In this document: positions 1 to 8,995 of the stretch, piece by piece
Numbering within the stretch: position 1 is the first letter of the stretch
Layout of the letters: each line of letters begins with the position of its first letter
Source: Actinomyces urinae
GTDB lineage: Bacteria > Actinomycetota > Actinomycetes > Actinomycetales > Actinomycetaceae
NCBI RefSeq assembly: GCF_900119695.1
Contig: NZ_LT632547.1
Span: forward strand, 372,001-436,000
Direction of reading: 5' to 3'
Length of the DNA: 64,000 nt
Made by a program: the position numbers and the translations under genes
The notes under the pieces: model-generated
What the model was told of the DNA's origin: nothing
The model's input: only the letters and a program-made list of their open reading frames with translations
Databases searched by the model: none

Positions 1-797
1 TAGGCTCCCCACTCTCTTCAGCGCGCCGTCCTGGCACACTAGGCTTGCCTTTCCCCTCGACGCAGGTGCGAATCGCAGACCAAGACAATCTCGACGCCGA
101 CGTTGCTGAAGGCGAAATTGGCGAGCTACTCATCCGCGGTCCGCAAGTGTTCAAAGGTTACTGGAACAACCCAGAAGAAACCGAAACTGCTTTCCATAAC
201 GGTTGGCTACGCACCGGGGACCTGGTCCGCGTTGAAGACGGCTTCATTGTCATGTCCGATCGCAAAAAAGAACTCATTATTTCCGGCGGCTTCAACGTAT
301 TCCCATCCCAAGTAGAAGATGCGGTGCGGGCAATGCCAGGCGTTGACGACGTTGCCGTTGTGGGATTGCCAGAAGCTCAACGCGGCGAGGAAGTAGTTGC
401 CGCGCTCATTCTTGAAGCCGGCGCCACCGTCACGCTCGACGACGTGCGCAAATGGGCAGAAAAATCACTAGCGCATTACGCGCTCCCCCGTCGCATCGTA
501 GTAATGAGCGAGCTACCCCGCTCGCAAATCGGCAAGGTCATGCGTCGCAAAGTTCGCGAATACCTTGAAGAAGCTGGAGGAAGGCTCGACTTCTCCAGCC
601 AAGATCTAGTTGGACAACTACGGGAGGGGGCCGCCGTTGCTTCAACGGAGCTGAAGGCCCTCTCAGAACGGTTGGAGTCGCAAACTAAGGAAGCTACCGA
701 TCGCCTTCGCGAACGCGTTGAAAACCTGGCTTCTTCATCCACTGATGAGCCTCAGCAAGAAGCAGAGGGCGAAACCCAGGAAACAAAGCGAGACTAA
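1..797 (+). CDS. Long-chain acyl-CoA ligase (AMP-binding), C-terminal part
   Basis: The reading frame is open from base 3 at the left edge, so the N-terminus and Walker-like AMP-binding loop lie outside the window; about 264 residues are present. It shows the adenylate-forming enzyme signature GWLRTGDL, then the hinge SDRKKELI with ISGGFNVFPSQVE, the core of the acyl-CoA synthetase C-terminal subdomain, and the conserved lysine in QIGKVMRR. The family activates fatty acids to acyl-CoA through an acyl-adenylate. After the catalytic domain there is a tail of roughly 75 residues, charged and probably helical or coiled-coil, that ordinary FadD proteins lack. It is followed by a hairpin terminator. 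Substrate chain length cannot be told from this fragment. Confidence 0.9.
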   Translation, partial: GSPLSSARRPGTLGLPFPSTQVRIADQDNLDADVAEGEIGELLIRGPQVFKGYWNNPEETETAFHNGWLRTGDLVRVEDGFIVMSDRKKELIISGGFNVFPSQVEDAVRAMPGVDDVAVVGLPEAQRGEEVVAALILEAGATVTLDDVRKWAEKSLAHYALPRRIVVMSELPRSQIGKVMRRKVREYLEEAGGRLDFSSQDLVGQLREGAAVASTELKALSERLESQTKEATDRLRERVENLASSSTDEPQQEAEGETQETKRD

Positions 798-803
798 GAA
801 CAA

Positions 804-838
804 ATGTTGCTGGCGGTCTAGCCATCCACCAGCAACAT
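804..838. terminator. Bidirectional hairpin terminator between acyl-CoA ligase and nrdR
   Basis: A perfect 10-bp inverted repeat (ATGTTGCTGG / CCAGCAACAT) with a 15-base loop lies just after the acyl-CoA ligase stop and before the convergent nrdR stop. Flanks are A-rich on both sides, which suits a shared terminator. Inferred from structure only. Confidence 0.55.
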
Positions 839-888
839 AAAGAAGTAGCAAATACCAGATCCGTTGAGCTAAGACGAGGACGTATTCC

Positions 889-1338
889 CTACTTGCCTTC
901 AGCGCGAAGAGAATCAATGGCTTCCTGGAAGTCATCCAGGGACTGATACCCCGAGTAGACCGACGCGAAACGCAGGTATGCAACAACATCCAACTCCCGC
1001 AAGAACGGCAGGATCGCCTTGCCGACCTCCGATGCCTTAACCGTGGCTCGACCCGATTCGCGAAGTTGCTCCTCAACCCTTTGCGCAAGAAGAGCAAGCG
1101 CGTCACTATCTACAGGGCGCCCCTGGCAAGCCTTGCGAACCCCGACTATAACCTTTTCCCTAGAAAAAGGCTCAACTACACCAGAGCGCTTTTCCACCAG
1201 AAAGCTAGAAGTTTCAAGAGTTGAGAATCGGTGTTTGCACTGCTGGCATTCACGGCGTCTGCGGATCGAAGCACCGTCCTCTGAGACGCGAGTATCAACC
1301 ACTCGAGTGTCGTCATGGTGACACAGCGGGCAGTGCAT
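889..1338 (-). CDS. nrdR: Transcriptional repressor NrdR
   Basis: 149 residues, the usual family length. The N-terminal zinc ribbon has Cys3, Cys6, Cys31 and Cys34, followed by an ATP-cone domain (about 46-136) with FLVEKRSG and the VGVRKAC stretch typical of NrdR. NrdR binds ATP/dATP and represses ribonucleotide reductase operons, so it couples dNTP supply to gene expression. It lies downstream of the LysM/ChiZ-like gene next to lexA, the same order as the Mycobacterium lexA–Rv2719c–nrdR region. No ribonucleotide reductase gene is in the window. Start is ATG with a weak ribosome binding site AGGAAT. Confidence 0.95.
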   Translation of the reverse strand: MHCPLCHHDDTRVVDTRVSEDGASIRRRRECQQCKHRFSTLETSSFLVEKRSGVVEPFSREKVIVGVRKACQGRPVDSDALALLAQRVEEQLRESGRATVKASEVGKAILPFLRELDVVAYLRFASVYSGYQSLDDFQEAIDSLRAEGK

Positions 1339-1448
1339 AGGCGTATTCCTATCAGCTAGACCAGTAGAACTATTTGCCCCTGATCATATAACACGCAGGA
1401 GGAACGCTCAGCCGCTCACCTTTGTAGACACGCCAACCCTGCTCACCA

Positions 1449-1913
1449 TCACTTAGTTGGTACCGTTAGCATCTGCCCTGGAACTACCGTGTTTGTGTCA
1501 AGATCGTTCAGCATACGAATGTCGGTAACCAAATCTTCAACTGAGCGATCGGAAATACCTAGCTCGCCCGCAATAGACCAAAGCGAATCACCCTGCTGAA
1601 CCGCAGCGATCCGGGTGTTCGCAGGATCAACCGACGGCTGGAACAGGACGCCAACACCCGCGCCTATTCCTGCGAGCAACGTAGCTACAGCCAAATATGC
1701 CGCAGCCTTAATGACACCTACCGAACGAGTATCCGCTAGACCCGTGGCACTTGCCTTGGGGGATCGCATTGCCGCGGGCCTAGCGGAAGATTCAATACCG
1801 CCATTAAAAGACTGGACAGATTCTTGAGGAAGATCTGGCACAACGTATAGCTGAGGCCGTTTTGGGGCCTCGGTCCCGAGAATCGGCTCGGGTTGGATCT
1901 GCAGTGCGCTCAT
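1449..1913 (-). CDS. ChiZ-like LysM membrane protein, probably SOS-induced division suppressor
   Basis: 154 residues from the ATG at 1913, chosen because GGAAGG lies 8 bases upstream (a GTG at 1922 is also in frame). Residues 1-70 are polar, then comes one hydrophobic segment (around 70-92, AYLAVATLLAGIGAGVGVLF) and a C-terminal LysM domain with QQGDSLWSIAGELG and VVPGQMLTVP. The gene is divergent from lexA and sits beside nrdR, the exact position of M. tuberculosis Rv2719c (ChiZ), a LysM, LexA-controlled protein that slows division after DNA damage. Two SOS-box-like palindromes lie immediately upstream (1931-1960). The role is inferred from architecture, position and these boxes. LysM binds peptidoglycan. 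Confidence 0.8.
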   Translation of the reverse strand: MSALQIQPEPILGTEAPKRPQLYVVPDLPQESVQSFNGGIESSARPAAMRSPKASATGLADTRSVGVIKAAAYLAVATLLAGIGAGVGVLFQPSVDPANTRIAAVQQGDSLWSIAGELGISDRSVEDLVTDIRMLNDLDTNTVVPGQMLTVPTK

Positions 1914-1930
1914 GTCATCCACCTTCCATT

Positions 1931-1944
1931 AGAACATCTGTTCG
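1931..1944. promoter_or_regulatory. LexA binding site (SOS box 1)
   Basis: AGAAC-ATCT-GTTCG matches the actinobacterial SOS consensus CGAAC-N4-GTTCG at 9 of 10 half-site positions. It is about 18 bp upstream of the LysM gene start and placed to repress it. Confidence 0.7.
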
Positions 1945-1960
1945 TCGAACACTTGTACGA
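1945..1960. promoter_or_regulatory. LexA binding site (SOS box 2)
   Basis: TCGAAC-ACTT-GTACGA is an almost perfect palindrome, one mismatch from the SOS consensus, directly abutting box 1. The tandem arrangement suggests cooperative LexA binding in the divergent region. Confidence 0.65.
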
Positions 1961-1992
1961 TACCGCAAAGCGGGAGCGATGTCGAGACGCGC

Positions 1993-2008
1993 TCGAACAT
2001 ATGTTTCA
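1993..2008. promoter_or_regulatory. Possible LexA binding site near the lexA promoter (SOS box 3)
   Basis: TCGAAC-ATAT-GTTTCA keeps a perfect left half-site and a weaker right one. It lies 78 bp upstream of the lexA start, where an autoregulatory site would be expected. Confidence 0.5.
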
Positions 2009-2085
2009 AAATCGTTATTTTTTGTTTAAACTGTCTACAAGTATTCGAACAGGTGGCACGGACATTTATTTTGAACAGGAGAACC

Positions 2086-2766
2086 ATGACTAGCGAAAAC
2101 AGTCGCAAATCAAGGGCTATTACGGATCGTCAGCGTCAGGTTCTTGAGGTGCTAAAAGAGTCCATAGCTACGCGAGGCTACCCGCCTTCGGTACGCGAAA
2201 TCGCTGAACTGGTTGGCCTATCCGCCCCCTCATCTGCAAAACACCAGCTAGATTCACTTGAAAAGCTCGGATTGATTCGCCGTACACCCGGACTGCCTCG
2301 CGCGATAGAAATCATTACTGAAGAAGACGGCGACGCTACGCCAACGAATGCGGACACCTTGTTCATCCCGATTTCCGAATCAACCGATGGCGACACTACA
2401 ACCGCTCCCCTGGTTGGACGCATCGCAGCAGGCGCCCCAATCACCGCTGAACAGAGCGTGGACGACATTTTCACTCTGCCGGAACGACTAACCGGACGCG
2501 GTGAGCTTTTTGCCCTTGAGGTATCCGGCGACTCGATGGTAGAGGCCGCTATTTGTGACGGCGACTTCGTGGTGGTGCGCAGGCAACCTTCGGCCGAAGA
2601 TGGCGAAATCGTTGCGGCGATGATCGACGGTGAGGCCACCGTTAAAGTGCTGTCTCACGACAAATCTAATGTTTGGCTGCTACCTCGAAATAAAGACTTT
2701 GATCCGATCCCGGGCAACAGCGCCACAATCCTGGGCAAGGTAGTAACAGTCATTCGCGCCATCTAG
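2086..2766 (+). CDS. lexA: SOS repressor LexA
   Basis: 226 residues from the ATG at 2086, selected because AGGAG lies 4-5 bases before it; an in-frame GTG at 2053 has no such site. Residues 10-70 form the winged helix-turn-helix (TDRQRQVL, YPPSVREIAELVGL). The self-cleavage bond is Ala115-Gly116 in GRIAAGAP, and the catalytic dyad is Ser150 (SGDSM) and Lys187 (ATVKVL). LexA represses SOS genes until RecA filaments trigger autocleavage. The divergent region carries three LexA-like boxes, so lexA and the LysM gene are probably both autoregulated SOS genes. Confidence 0.97.
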   Translation: MTSENSRKSRAITDRQRQVLEVLKESIATRGYPPSVREIAELVGLSAPSSAKHQLDSLEKLGLIRRTPGLPRAIEIITEEDGDATPTNADTLFIPISESTDGDTTTAPLVGRIAAGAPITAEQSVDDIFTLPERLTGRGELFALEVSGDSMVEAAICDGDFVVVRRQPSAEDGEIVAAMIDGEATVKVLSHDKSNVWLLPRNKDFDPIPGNSATILGKVVTVIRAI

Positions 2767-2786
2767 CCAACAAGTACGGACTACGA

Positions 2787-2819
2787 AAAGTGGGCGGATC
2801 ATTTAGATCCGCCCACTTT
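2787..2819. terminator. Bidirectional terminator between lexA and ldh
   Basis: A perfect 14-bp inverted repeat (AAAGTGGGCGGATC / GATCCGCCCACTTT) with a 5-base loop lies between the convergent stops. A-tract before and T-tract after make it work on both strands. Confidence 0.85.
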
Positions 2820-2855
2820 CATTCGTTATCGCCGCACATGCAGCGCAACATCAAA

Positions 2856-3845
2856 CTAGAGTCCCAAGCTCTTGGCTACCGAACGAAGCTGCTCTGCAGA
2901 CGCCGTCAGCCCGTCACGCTCCCGAAGCGTTAGTGGCGGCTCGAGGACACGGCCAGCACCATTGCGATCAACCAGCGTTGGGGCAGCCATCACAACATCC
3001 GAGATACCGTGCCAATCCTCAAGCAACGAACAGATGGTCAAAACCCTGTTCTCATCGCGCAAGAACGCAGTAGCAATATTCGAAGCAGCAAGACCAATCG
3101 CGTAGTTCGTTGCGCCCTTACCCTCGATAATTCGGTACGCGGAGTTAACGACCTCATGGGCGATCTCGTCGCGCAGATCAGCATCAAACAGACTACCGTC
3201 CACGGTTGGCCCCCAATGACGAAGAGGCACGTTACCAATCTCCGCAGAGGACCACAGAGCAACCTCGGAATCGCCGTGCTCGCCGGCAACATAAGCGTGG
3301 ATATTCTTAATCGCCACGCCCGTGCGCCTAGACACCAAGTAGCGAAGCCTAGAAGTATCGAGCACCGTACCCGAACCGAACACGCGATTGCGTGGCAGAC
3401 CAGAAATCTTCAAAGCCGCGTAAGTCACGATATCCACCGGGTTGGTGATGTACATGTGGTAAGCATCTGGCGCGGCCTCAAGGATTTGCGGAACGATTGT
3501 GTGCATGAGGTTAACCGTGGACTCCGCCAAATCAATCCTCGTTTGCCCCGGCTTCTGTTTTGCGCCGGCAGTAACGATCACAAGGTCAGAGCCGCGGATG
3601 ATCTCAATATCATTCGAGCCCTCAACCGATCCGGCAGGCGTGAACTGAATGCCGTGTGCAATATCCAGCGCCTCGGCTTCCGCTCTTGCCTTATCAATGT
3701 CATACAGCACGATATCGCGCGCATCACCACGCATCGCACAAGCGTACGCAACCGCGGTACCCACCGCGCCGGCACCAATAATCGCAATCTTCGAAGGTCG
3801 CCCACCACCTGAAGTGGGGTAAAGGGATTCAACCGCTGCGTTCAA
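2856..3845 (-). CDS. ldh: L-lactate dehydrogenase
   Basis: 329 residues. Converts pyruvate to L-lactate with NADH, the terminal fermentation step. The Rossmann motif GAGAVGTAVAY begins near residue 24; Asp50 fits NAD preference; Gln97 in AKQKPGQTR (malate dehydrogenases have Arg) marks lactate specificity; catalytic His190 is in AGEHGDSE and the NPVDIVTY motif near 135 is intact. The start is a TTG preceded by AAGGAAGGTG, which is well spaced. It appears monocistronic, with its own terminator at 2787-2819 and a 125-bp upstream gap. Confidence 0.95.
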   Translation of the reverse strand: MNAAVESLYPTSGGGRPSKIAIIGAGAVGTAVAYACAMRGDARDIVLYDIDKARAEAEALDIAHGIQFTPAGSVEGSNDIEIIRGSDLVIVTAGAKQKPGQTRIDLAESTVNLMHTIVPQILEAAPDAYHMYITNPVDIVTYAALKISGLPRNRVFGSGTVLDTSRLRYLVSRRTGVAIKNIHAYVAGEHGDSEVALWSSAEIGNVPLRHWGPTVDGSLFDADLRDEIAHEVVNSAYRIIEGKGATNYAIGLAASNIATAFLRDENRVLTICSLLEDWHGISDVVMAAPTLVDRNGAGRVLEPPLTLRERDGLTASAEQLRSVAKSLGL

Positions 3846-3970
3846 GGTAGCACCTTCCTTTAAAGTTCTTCTTAATCAATATTCAAGCACAGTTAATGTG
3901 AACCGGATAGAAGAACCAATAAGAGTGAGCCTAACCGCACACGAGTTCTCGCTTTTGCAGGGAGCATAAC

Positions 3971-5863
3971 CTATCGGCGAGCACGCAGATTCTCTAAGCT
4001 CTGTCGCGCGACCTCCCCATCGCGAGTAGGCCACATCTGCGGCAAGGATCGCATCAGATAACTGCCATACGAGCGCGTTGCAATACGAGAATCAAGGATT
4101 GCTACCATTCCCCTATCATCAGCAGAACGCAACAGCCGGCCCGCACCCTGGCTAAGCAGCAACGCCGCATGATTCAAAGAAACCTCACGAAAGGCATTTC
4201 TACCCGACTTCGCCACGTGTGCAGTTCTTGCCTGAACAACCGGATCAGATGGAACCGGGAAGGGAATCCGATCAATCGTGACGAGCCTGCAAGCACGTCC
4301 TCGAACATCAATCCCCTGCCACAGCGACAGCGTGCCTACCAAACAAGAATCAACATCGTGCGAGAACTTTTGCAAAAGAGTGCTGAGCTGATCCTCACCC
4401 TGCAAGAACACCTCCTGGTCGATTTGTTCGCGCAGCACGCGCGCACCCTCAATCGCGGCAGCGCGCGAAGAGAACAGGGCGAGCGCCCCTCCCCCGGATG
4501 CCTTGACCAGGTTCACCAGTTCGTCCAAAACCGCGCTGCTTACTCCGCCGCGCGAAGGCGGTGGCAAGTGCGCGGCAACATACAAGATCCCCTGGCTCGC
4601 TGGATCGAAGGGACTTCCAACGTTTTCGCTACGCAGATCCCCGCCCGCAAACGCCGCGCCCGTCTCATACGCGATGCCGTCGAAGGATCCTCCCAGCTCC
4701 AACGTAGCCGAAGTGAGAATCGCGGGTTTCTCACTAAGCAACCGACTTGCGATTGGACCGGCTACATCCAAGGGCGCACAGTTCAAGAACGTGCGCGCGT
4801 CATCATTTCTCGAAATCCAGGTAATAACCGCCTGCGGATCCGTGTCCCAACGGTCCAAAAACTGCGACAAATCATTCAGTGCGGCCAGCGCCAGTTTGCG
4901 CTCAGCTCCCGCAACCGTTGACTGTTCCAAATCCGACAGTGCACCGCGAATCCCCGAGTCCAACACCCGCATAGCCGAACGCAACTGTTCCGGGCGGGTT
5001 CTAATCAGGCCCTCGTCAAGGCCATCCAGCACTGCCTCGAGACTGTGCGCCGCGTCCTCCAACCGTCCCGTATCAATCTGGGCGTATCGAGCTGCTCTAC
5101 GAGCTCGATAATTCACCATCGCGCCCGACAATGAAAGTGTTGCCTGCCCCCTAATAATGCGCGCGAGGTCGTGGGCCTCATCAATGATTAGCGCATCGAA
5201 CTCGCCACACACCATGTTCTCCGTGGCCGCATGAATGCCCAGCATCGAGTGGTTTGTTACCACAATGTGAGCTTCTTCAGCCTGCGCGCGAGCACGCGCC
5301 GCGAAGCACTCCTCGCGCATCGGGCAGGTTTGCCCCAAGCACTCGAGCGTATCCACCGAAACCTGCTGCCAGGCCCTATCTGACACGCCGGGAACAAGGT
5401 CGTCACGGTCACCCGTTTCCGTCTCTTCCGCCCACGCACGCAACCGCACCACCTCGGCCCCCGTATCGGAAGCCACGTCAGCCTCGTCAAACAAGCCTTC
5501 ATCGGGGTAACCGCCCTGCGCCTTTTGTAAGCACAGGTAGTTGCGCCAGCCTTTCAGCACCGCAACGCGAACTTCATCATCCAACTGGCCATTTACCTGC
5601 GGAGCATCTTTTGTAAGAATCTGGCGTTGTAGCGCAAGTGTTGCCGTTGATACCAGGATGCGCTCATCATTCTCTTGTCCACGGCGCATTGCGGGAACCA
5701 GGTAGCCCAACGATTTACCCGTTCCCGTGCCGGCCTGGATTAGCAAAGTTGCATCATCTTGGAGGGCATCCGCGACGGCCTCGACCATTGTTCTTTGCCC
5801 CTCGCGAACGTCGCCGCCAAACGATTCAATCACGCGAGACAGGAGCTCAATATCATCCTTCAC
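3971..5863 (-). CDS. dinG: ATP-dependent DNA helicase, DinG family
   Basis: 630 residues. Superfamily 2 XPD/DinG-type 5'-3' helicase. Visible motifs are the Walker A loop QAGTGTGKS (around 43-51), the four-cysteine iron-sulphur signature (a Cys in NYLCLQ followed by CLGQTCPMREEC), the DEAH box IIDEAHDLAR, and C-terminal motif VI as QGAGRLLRS. These enzymes unwind D-loops, R-loops and damaged DNA. The GTG start overlaps the hflX stop as GTGA, so translation is probably coupled. It is shorter than E. coli DinG because it lacks the extra N-terminal portion, as usual for actinobacterial members. Confidence 0.9.
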   Translation of the reverse strand: MKDDIELLSRVIESFGGDVREGQRTMVEAVADALQDDATLLIQAGTGTGKSLGYLVPAMRRGQENDERILVSTATLALQRQILTKDAPQVNGQLDDEVRVAVLKGWRNYLCLQKAQGGYPDEGLFDEADVASDTGAEVVRLRAWAEETETGDRDDLVPGVSDRAWQQVSVDTLECLGQTCPMREECFAARARAQAEEAHIVVTNHSMLGIHAATENMVCGEFDALIIDEAHDLARIIRGQATLSLSGAMVNYRARRAARYAQIDTGRLEDAAHSLEAVLDGLDEGLIRTRPEQLRSAMRVLDSGIRGALSDLEQSTVAGAERKLALAALNDLSQFLDRWDTDPQAVITWISRNDDARTFLNCAPLDVAGPIASRLLSEKPAILTSATLELGGSFDGIAYETGAAFAGGDLRSENVGSPFDPASQGILYVAAHLPPPSRGGVSSAVLDELVNLVKASGGGALALFSSRAAAIEGARVLREQIDQEVFLQGEDQLSTLLQKFSHDVDSCLVGTLSLWQGIDVRGRACRLVTIDRIPFPVPSDPVVQARTAHVAKSGRNAFREVSLNHAALLLSQGAGRLLRSADDRGMVAILDSRIATRSYGSYLMRSLPQMWPTRDGEVARQSLENLRARR

Positions 5864-7413
5864 GACACATCAACAAGAGAAAGCTCGTACGCAAGATCCG
5901 CGTCTACACGTCCAACCAGGTGAGTGCCGCCGGGTAGATATTCCTCTTTTTCGATCTCGCCCATCTCATGGAAACGATTTACGAGGTCACCATCGGCATA
6001 TGGCACCACCACGTCCACGTATTTGCTTGGACGTGGCAAGGTGGCAGAAATGAGTTGTTCAAGCTCTGTAATGCCAGCACCGGTTTTAGCGGAGACTGCA
6101 ACGGAGTTTGCGAACTTAGAGCGCAAAAGTGCAACCTGTTCCGGGCTTGCAAGATCCGCCTTATTCAAGGCCAACACCTGCGGGATTTCACCGGCTCCCT
6201 CGATCTGGCTAAGAACTTCCATAACGGTATGGACCTGACCAATCGGATCGGGGTGTGCCGCGTCCACGACGTGCAGAATCACGTCAGCTTCTGCGACCTC
6301 CTCAAGCGTTGACCGAAACGCCTCAACCAACTGGGTGGGAAGATTACGCACAAAACCAACGGTATCCACCAGCGTGTAAACGCGATTATCCGGAGTTATC
6401 GCTTGGCGCACGGTTGGATCCAAAGTGGCAAACAGGGCGTCTTGGACCATCACGTCTGCTCCCGTAATGCGATTCAGCAGCGTCGACTTCCCCGCATTCG
6501 TGTAGCCCACAATCGCAACCGATGGAACCCCACCTGCGCGGCGCGAATGGCGTTGTGTCTCACGCGAAGGCTTCATCTCTTTTATCTCGCGACGCAGCTT
6601 TGCCATGCGCGTGCGAATACGACGCCTATCCAGCTCTATCTTGGTCTCACCCGGCCCGCGCGAGCCGATACCCTCACCGCCCGCAACGCGGCCACCAGCC
6701 TGGCGAGACATAGACTCGCCCCAACCGCGCAAACGCGGAAGCAAATACTCCAGTTGAGCCAGCTCAACCTGCGCCTTACCCTCACGAGACTTGGCGTGTT
6801 GTGCAAAAATATCCAGAATCAATGCCGTGCGGTCAACCACCTTGACCTTCACCACGTCCTCCAGAGCGCGGCGTTGAGACGGGGCAAGTTCGCCGTCAAC
6901 AATCACCGTATCTGCACCCACCGACTCCACGATGCGAGCCAGCTCTTTGGCCTTACCAGAGCCCAAATAGGTTGCCGGATCCGGAGTTGCCCTACGTTGG
7001 AGCACTCCGTCCAGCACGGTCGAGCCAGCTGTTTGGGCAAGCGCAGCAAGCTCGTGCAAAGAGTTTTCGGCCTCGCCTGCATCAAAACTATAGATACCGA
7101 TAAGCACCACGCGCTCCAGACGCAACTGGCGGTACTCAACCTCAGAGACGTCTTCAAGCTCCGTGGAGAGCGAGGCCACTCTGCGCGTGCCTGCCCTCGC
7201 CTCACGCTCCAAGGAACCAGCACTGTTTTCTGCCTGGCCCCGCGTGGATTGCAACGATGTTGCCCGCTCCGCGAGGCTCATGCCCTCAACCCGTTGCATC
7301 TCTGGACGCCTCTTACTGCGCGCCAGTACCCTCGCCACAACGTCTTCGGCGCGCTGCACGTCCAGATCTCGATCGCGTTCTTTCACATGTTCTCCCGTTA
7401 GACTCACCGCCAT
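5860..7413 (-). CDS. hflX: Ribosome-associated GTPase HflX
   Basis: 517 residues from the ATG at 7413; a GTG at 7386 has a better ribosome binding site (GGGAG, 5-base spacing) and may be the true start. The HflX N-terminal domain includes ATYLGSGKAKEL and the glycine-rich linker GSRGPGETKIELDRR. The G domain has G1 GYTNAGKSTLLN, G3 DTVGF and G4 NKAD. HflX splits stalled or hibernating 70S ribosomes. The position just after miaA/miaB and before dinG in this family of genomes is common. It forms a two-gene operon with the downstream helicase. Confidence 0.94.
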   Translation of the reverse strand: MAVSLTGEHVKERDRDLDVQRAEDVVARVLARSKRRPEMQRVEGMSLAERATSLQSTRGQAENSAGSLEREARAGTRRVASLSTELEDVSEVEYRQLRLERVVLIGIYSFDAGEAENSLHELAALAQTAGSTVLDGVLQRRATPDPATYLGSGKAKELARIVESVGADTVIVDGELAPSQRRALEDVVKVKVVDRTALILDIFAQHAKSREGKAQVELAQLEYLLPRLRGWGESMSRQAGGRVAGGEGIGSRGPGETKIELDRRRIRTRMAKLRREIKEMKPSRETQRHSRRAGGVPSVAIVGYTNAGKSTLLNRITGADVMVQDALFATLDPTVRQAITPDNRVYTLVDTVGFVRNLPTQLVEAFRSTLEEVAEADVILHVVDAAHPDPIGQVHTVMEVLSQIEGAGEIPQVLALNKADLASPEQVALLRSKFANSVAVSAKTGAGITELEQLISATLPRPSKYVDVVVPYADGDLVNRFHEMGEIEKEEYLPGGTHLVGRVDADLAYELSLVDVS

Positions 7414-7481
7414 TTTCCCATTACGCCCGCCATTTTGCTACGCAGTTTCCACAGGGCGCCCCCGTCCCTTACGCTATAAGC

Positions 7482-8090
7482 GTGACTAAGCATTACTTTT
7501 CGAACAGCCCCGAAGCAACCGTCGATGAGTTGCGCCCCTTGATCCTGGACGTGCGCGGCGTACACCTTGACATGGTCGTATCAGATTCGGTGTTCTCTTC
7601 ACACAAGCTGGATCTCGGGACCAAAGCGCTCCTGCTCGAAGCTCCAGAGCCGCCCGAAACCGGGACCTTCCTGGACCTTGGATGCGGGTGGGGGCCCATT
7701 GGCGTCACGCTCGGCAAGCTTAGCCCAAAGGCCACCATCTGGGCCGTAGACATCAACCAACGCGCCCTCGACCTCACCCGCAAGAACGCCAAACGCAACC
7801 AGGTCAAGCTCGTTTCCCAGCTTGCCGATAAAGCGCTTGAAGAAGCCACCAACGACGGCATTAAGTTTGACCTCATCTGGTCAAACCCGCCCATTCGGAT
7901 TGGCAAGCCCGCACTTCAAGAAATGCTCACCAAGTGGCTCGGTCTACTTTCCGATGAAGGCGAGGCCTGGCTGGTAGTTGCACGCAACCTGGGCGCCGAC
8001 TCGCTGATCAAGTGGCTTAACGAGCAGGGATGGCAAGCCGAGAAGGCTCACTCGAAAAAGGGCTACCGCATTATTCGTGTTTGCCGTTAA
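7482..8090 (+). CDS. RsmC-like class I SAM-dependent methyltransferase
   Basis: 202 residues from the GTG at 7482. The in-frame region upstream to 7257 overlaps hflX antisense and looks non-coding. Motif I is DLGCGWGPIG, the acidic post-I residue is in AVDINQRALDL, and motif IV is SNPPI, characteristic of N-methyltransferases acting on guanine or adenine in RNA. It matches the catalytic half of RsmC (16S rRNA m2G1207 methyltransferase) and lacks the duplicated N-terminal half of the E. coli enzyme. It converges on miaA with a 4-base overlap. The rRNA target is inferred from family only. Confidence 0.85.
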   Translation: MTKHYFSNSPEATVDELRPLILDVRGVHLDMVVSDSVFSSHKLDLGTKALLLEAPEPPETGTFLDLGCGWGPIGVTLGKLSPKATIWAVDINQRALDLTRKNAKRNQVKLVSQLADKALEEATNDGIKFDLIWSNPPIRIGKPALQEMLTKWLGLLSDEGEAWLVVARNLGADSLIKWLNEQGWQAEKAHSKKGYRIIRVCR

Positions 8091-8986
8091 CCCTCCTGCG
8101 CGACAGCCAGTGCCTGCTCAAGGAGTTCGCTAGAGCTCCCCTCGATCCACTTAATCCGCTCATCCCTGCGGAACCATTTCATTTGTTTTCGCACTAACTG
8201 GCGGGTTGTTAGCTCAATTAGTTCGTGTGCCTCATCCAGCGTTATTTCGCCGCCCAAGTGGCACATAATCGGCTGGTACCCGGTTGCCTTCACCGCGGTT
8301 GGCGTATTCGCAAGGCCCTGGCTCATTAGCTCTTCTACCTCGCCCACGAAACCAGACTCGAGCATATTTTCTGTTCTAATGGCTATACGCGCGTCGAGTT
8401 CCTCCAGACTCCTGCGCACTCCCAACAACATCGAGGGGCGCACAAACTCACGCTTGGGCATAGTTGCGGAAAACGGCCGGCCGGTCAACTCAATTACTTC
8501 TAACGCGCGCACTGTCCGCCGCTGATCGTTCGGGTGGATCGATTCGGTTGCCTTCGGGTCAAGTTCACGCAACTTGCGGTATAGCGCCGCCTGACCGCAC
8601 TGCTCCAGGCTCTCTTCCACTCGCGCGCGCACCACCGGGTCAGTTCCTGGAAACTCCATTTTGTCAAAAAGAGCGTGGATGTAGAGCGCGGAACCACCCA
8701 CTGCGATTGCGCGGTTGCCTCGCTGCTCGATAGCGTGCACGTCCTCACGCGCGCAAACCTGATATTGCGCCACCGAGGCTTCCTGGTGAATGTCTAGCAC
8801 ATCGATCTGGTGATGCGGGACCTCGGCCCGCTCCGCGGCTGAAGGCTTCGCGGTGCCAATATCCATGCCTTTGTAGAGCGAAAATGCATCCATTGACACG
8901 ATCTCAGCTCTTCCCAGCTCGCGCGCAAGATCGAGCGCCAAACCAGATTTGCCCGACGCCGTAGCGCCTACAATTCCTATCAACAC
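8087..8986 (-). CDS. miaA: tRNA dimethylallyltransferase MiaA
   Basis: 299 residues. Transfers a dimethylallyl group from DMAPP to N6 of A37 in tRNAs reading UNN codons. The P-loop GATASGKSGLA is at residues 6-16; SMDAFSLYKGMDIGTAKP is the DMAPP/tRNA signature, with Asp conserved; the HPNDQRRTVRALE motif recognises the anticodon loop. It starts 9 bases after the miaB stop, so it is in an operon with miaB, the enzyme that modifies its product. A GNAT, Hfq or dapF neighbour, common elsewhere, is absent. Confidence 0.96.
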   Translation of the reverse strand: MLIGIVGATASGKSGLALDLARELGRAEIVSMDAFSLYKGMDIGTAKPSAAERAEVPHHQIDVLDIHQEASVAQYQVCAREDVHAIEQRGNRAIAVGGSALYIHALFDKMEFPGTDPVVRARVEESLEQCGQAALYRKLRELDPKATESIHPNDQRRTVRALEVIELTGRPFSATMPKREFVRPSMLLGVRRSLEELDARIAIRTENMLESGFVGEVEELMSQGLANTPTAVKATGYQPIMCHLGGEITLDEAHELIELTTRQLVRKQMKWFRRDERIKWIEGSSSELLEQALAVAQEG

Positions 8987-8995
8987 AGCCTCGCC

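Noticed and set aside
6403-7401. Long plus-strand open frame opposite hflX
   Set aside because: Arg/Leu/Cys-rich shadow of a strongly supported GTPase gene; no domain.
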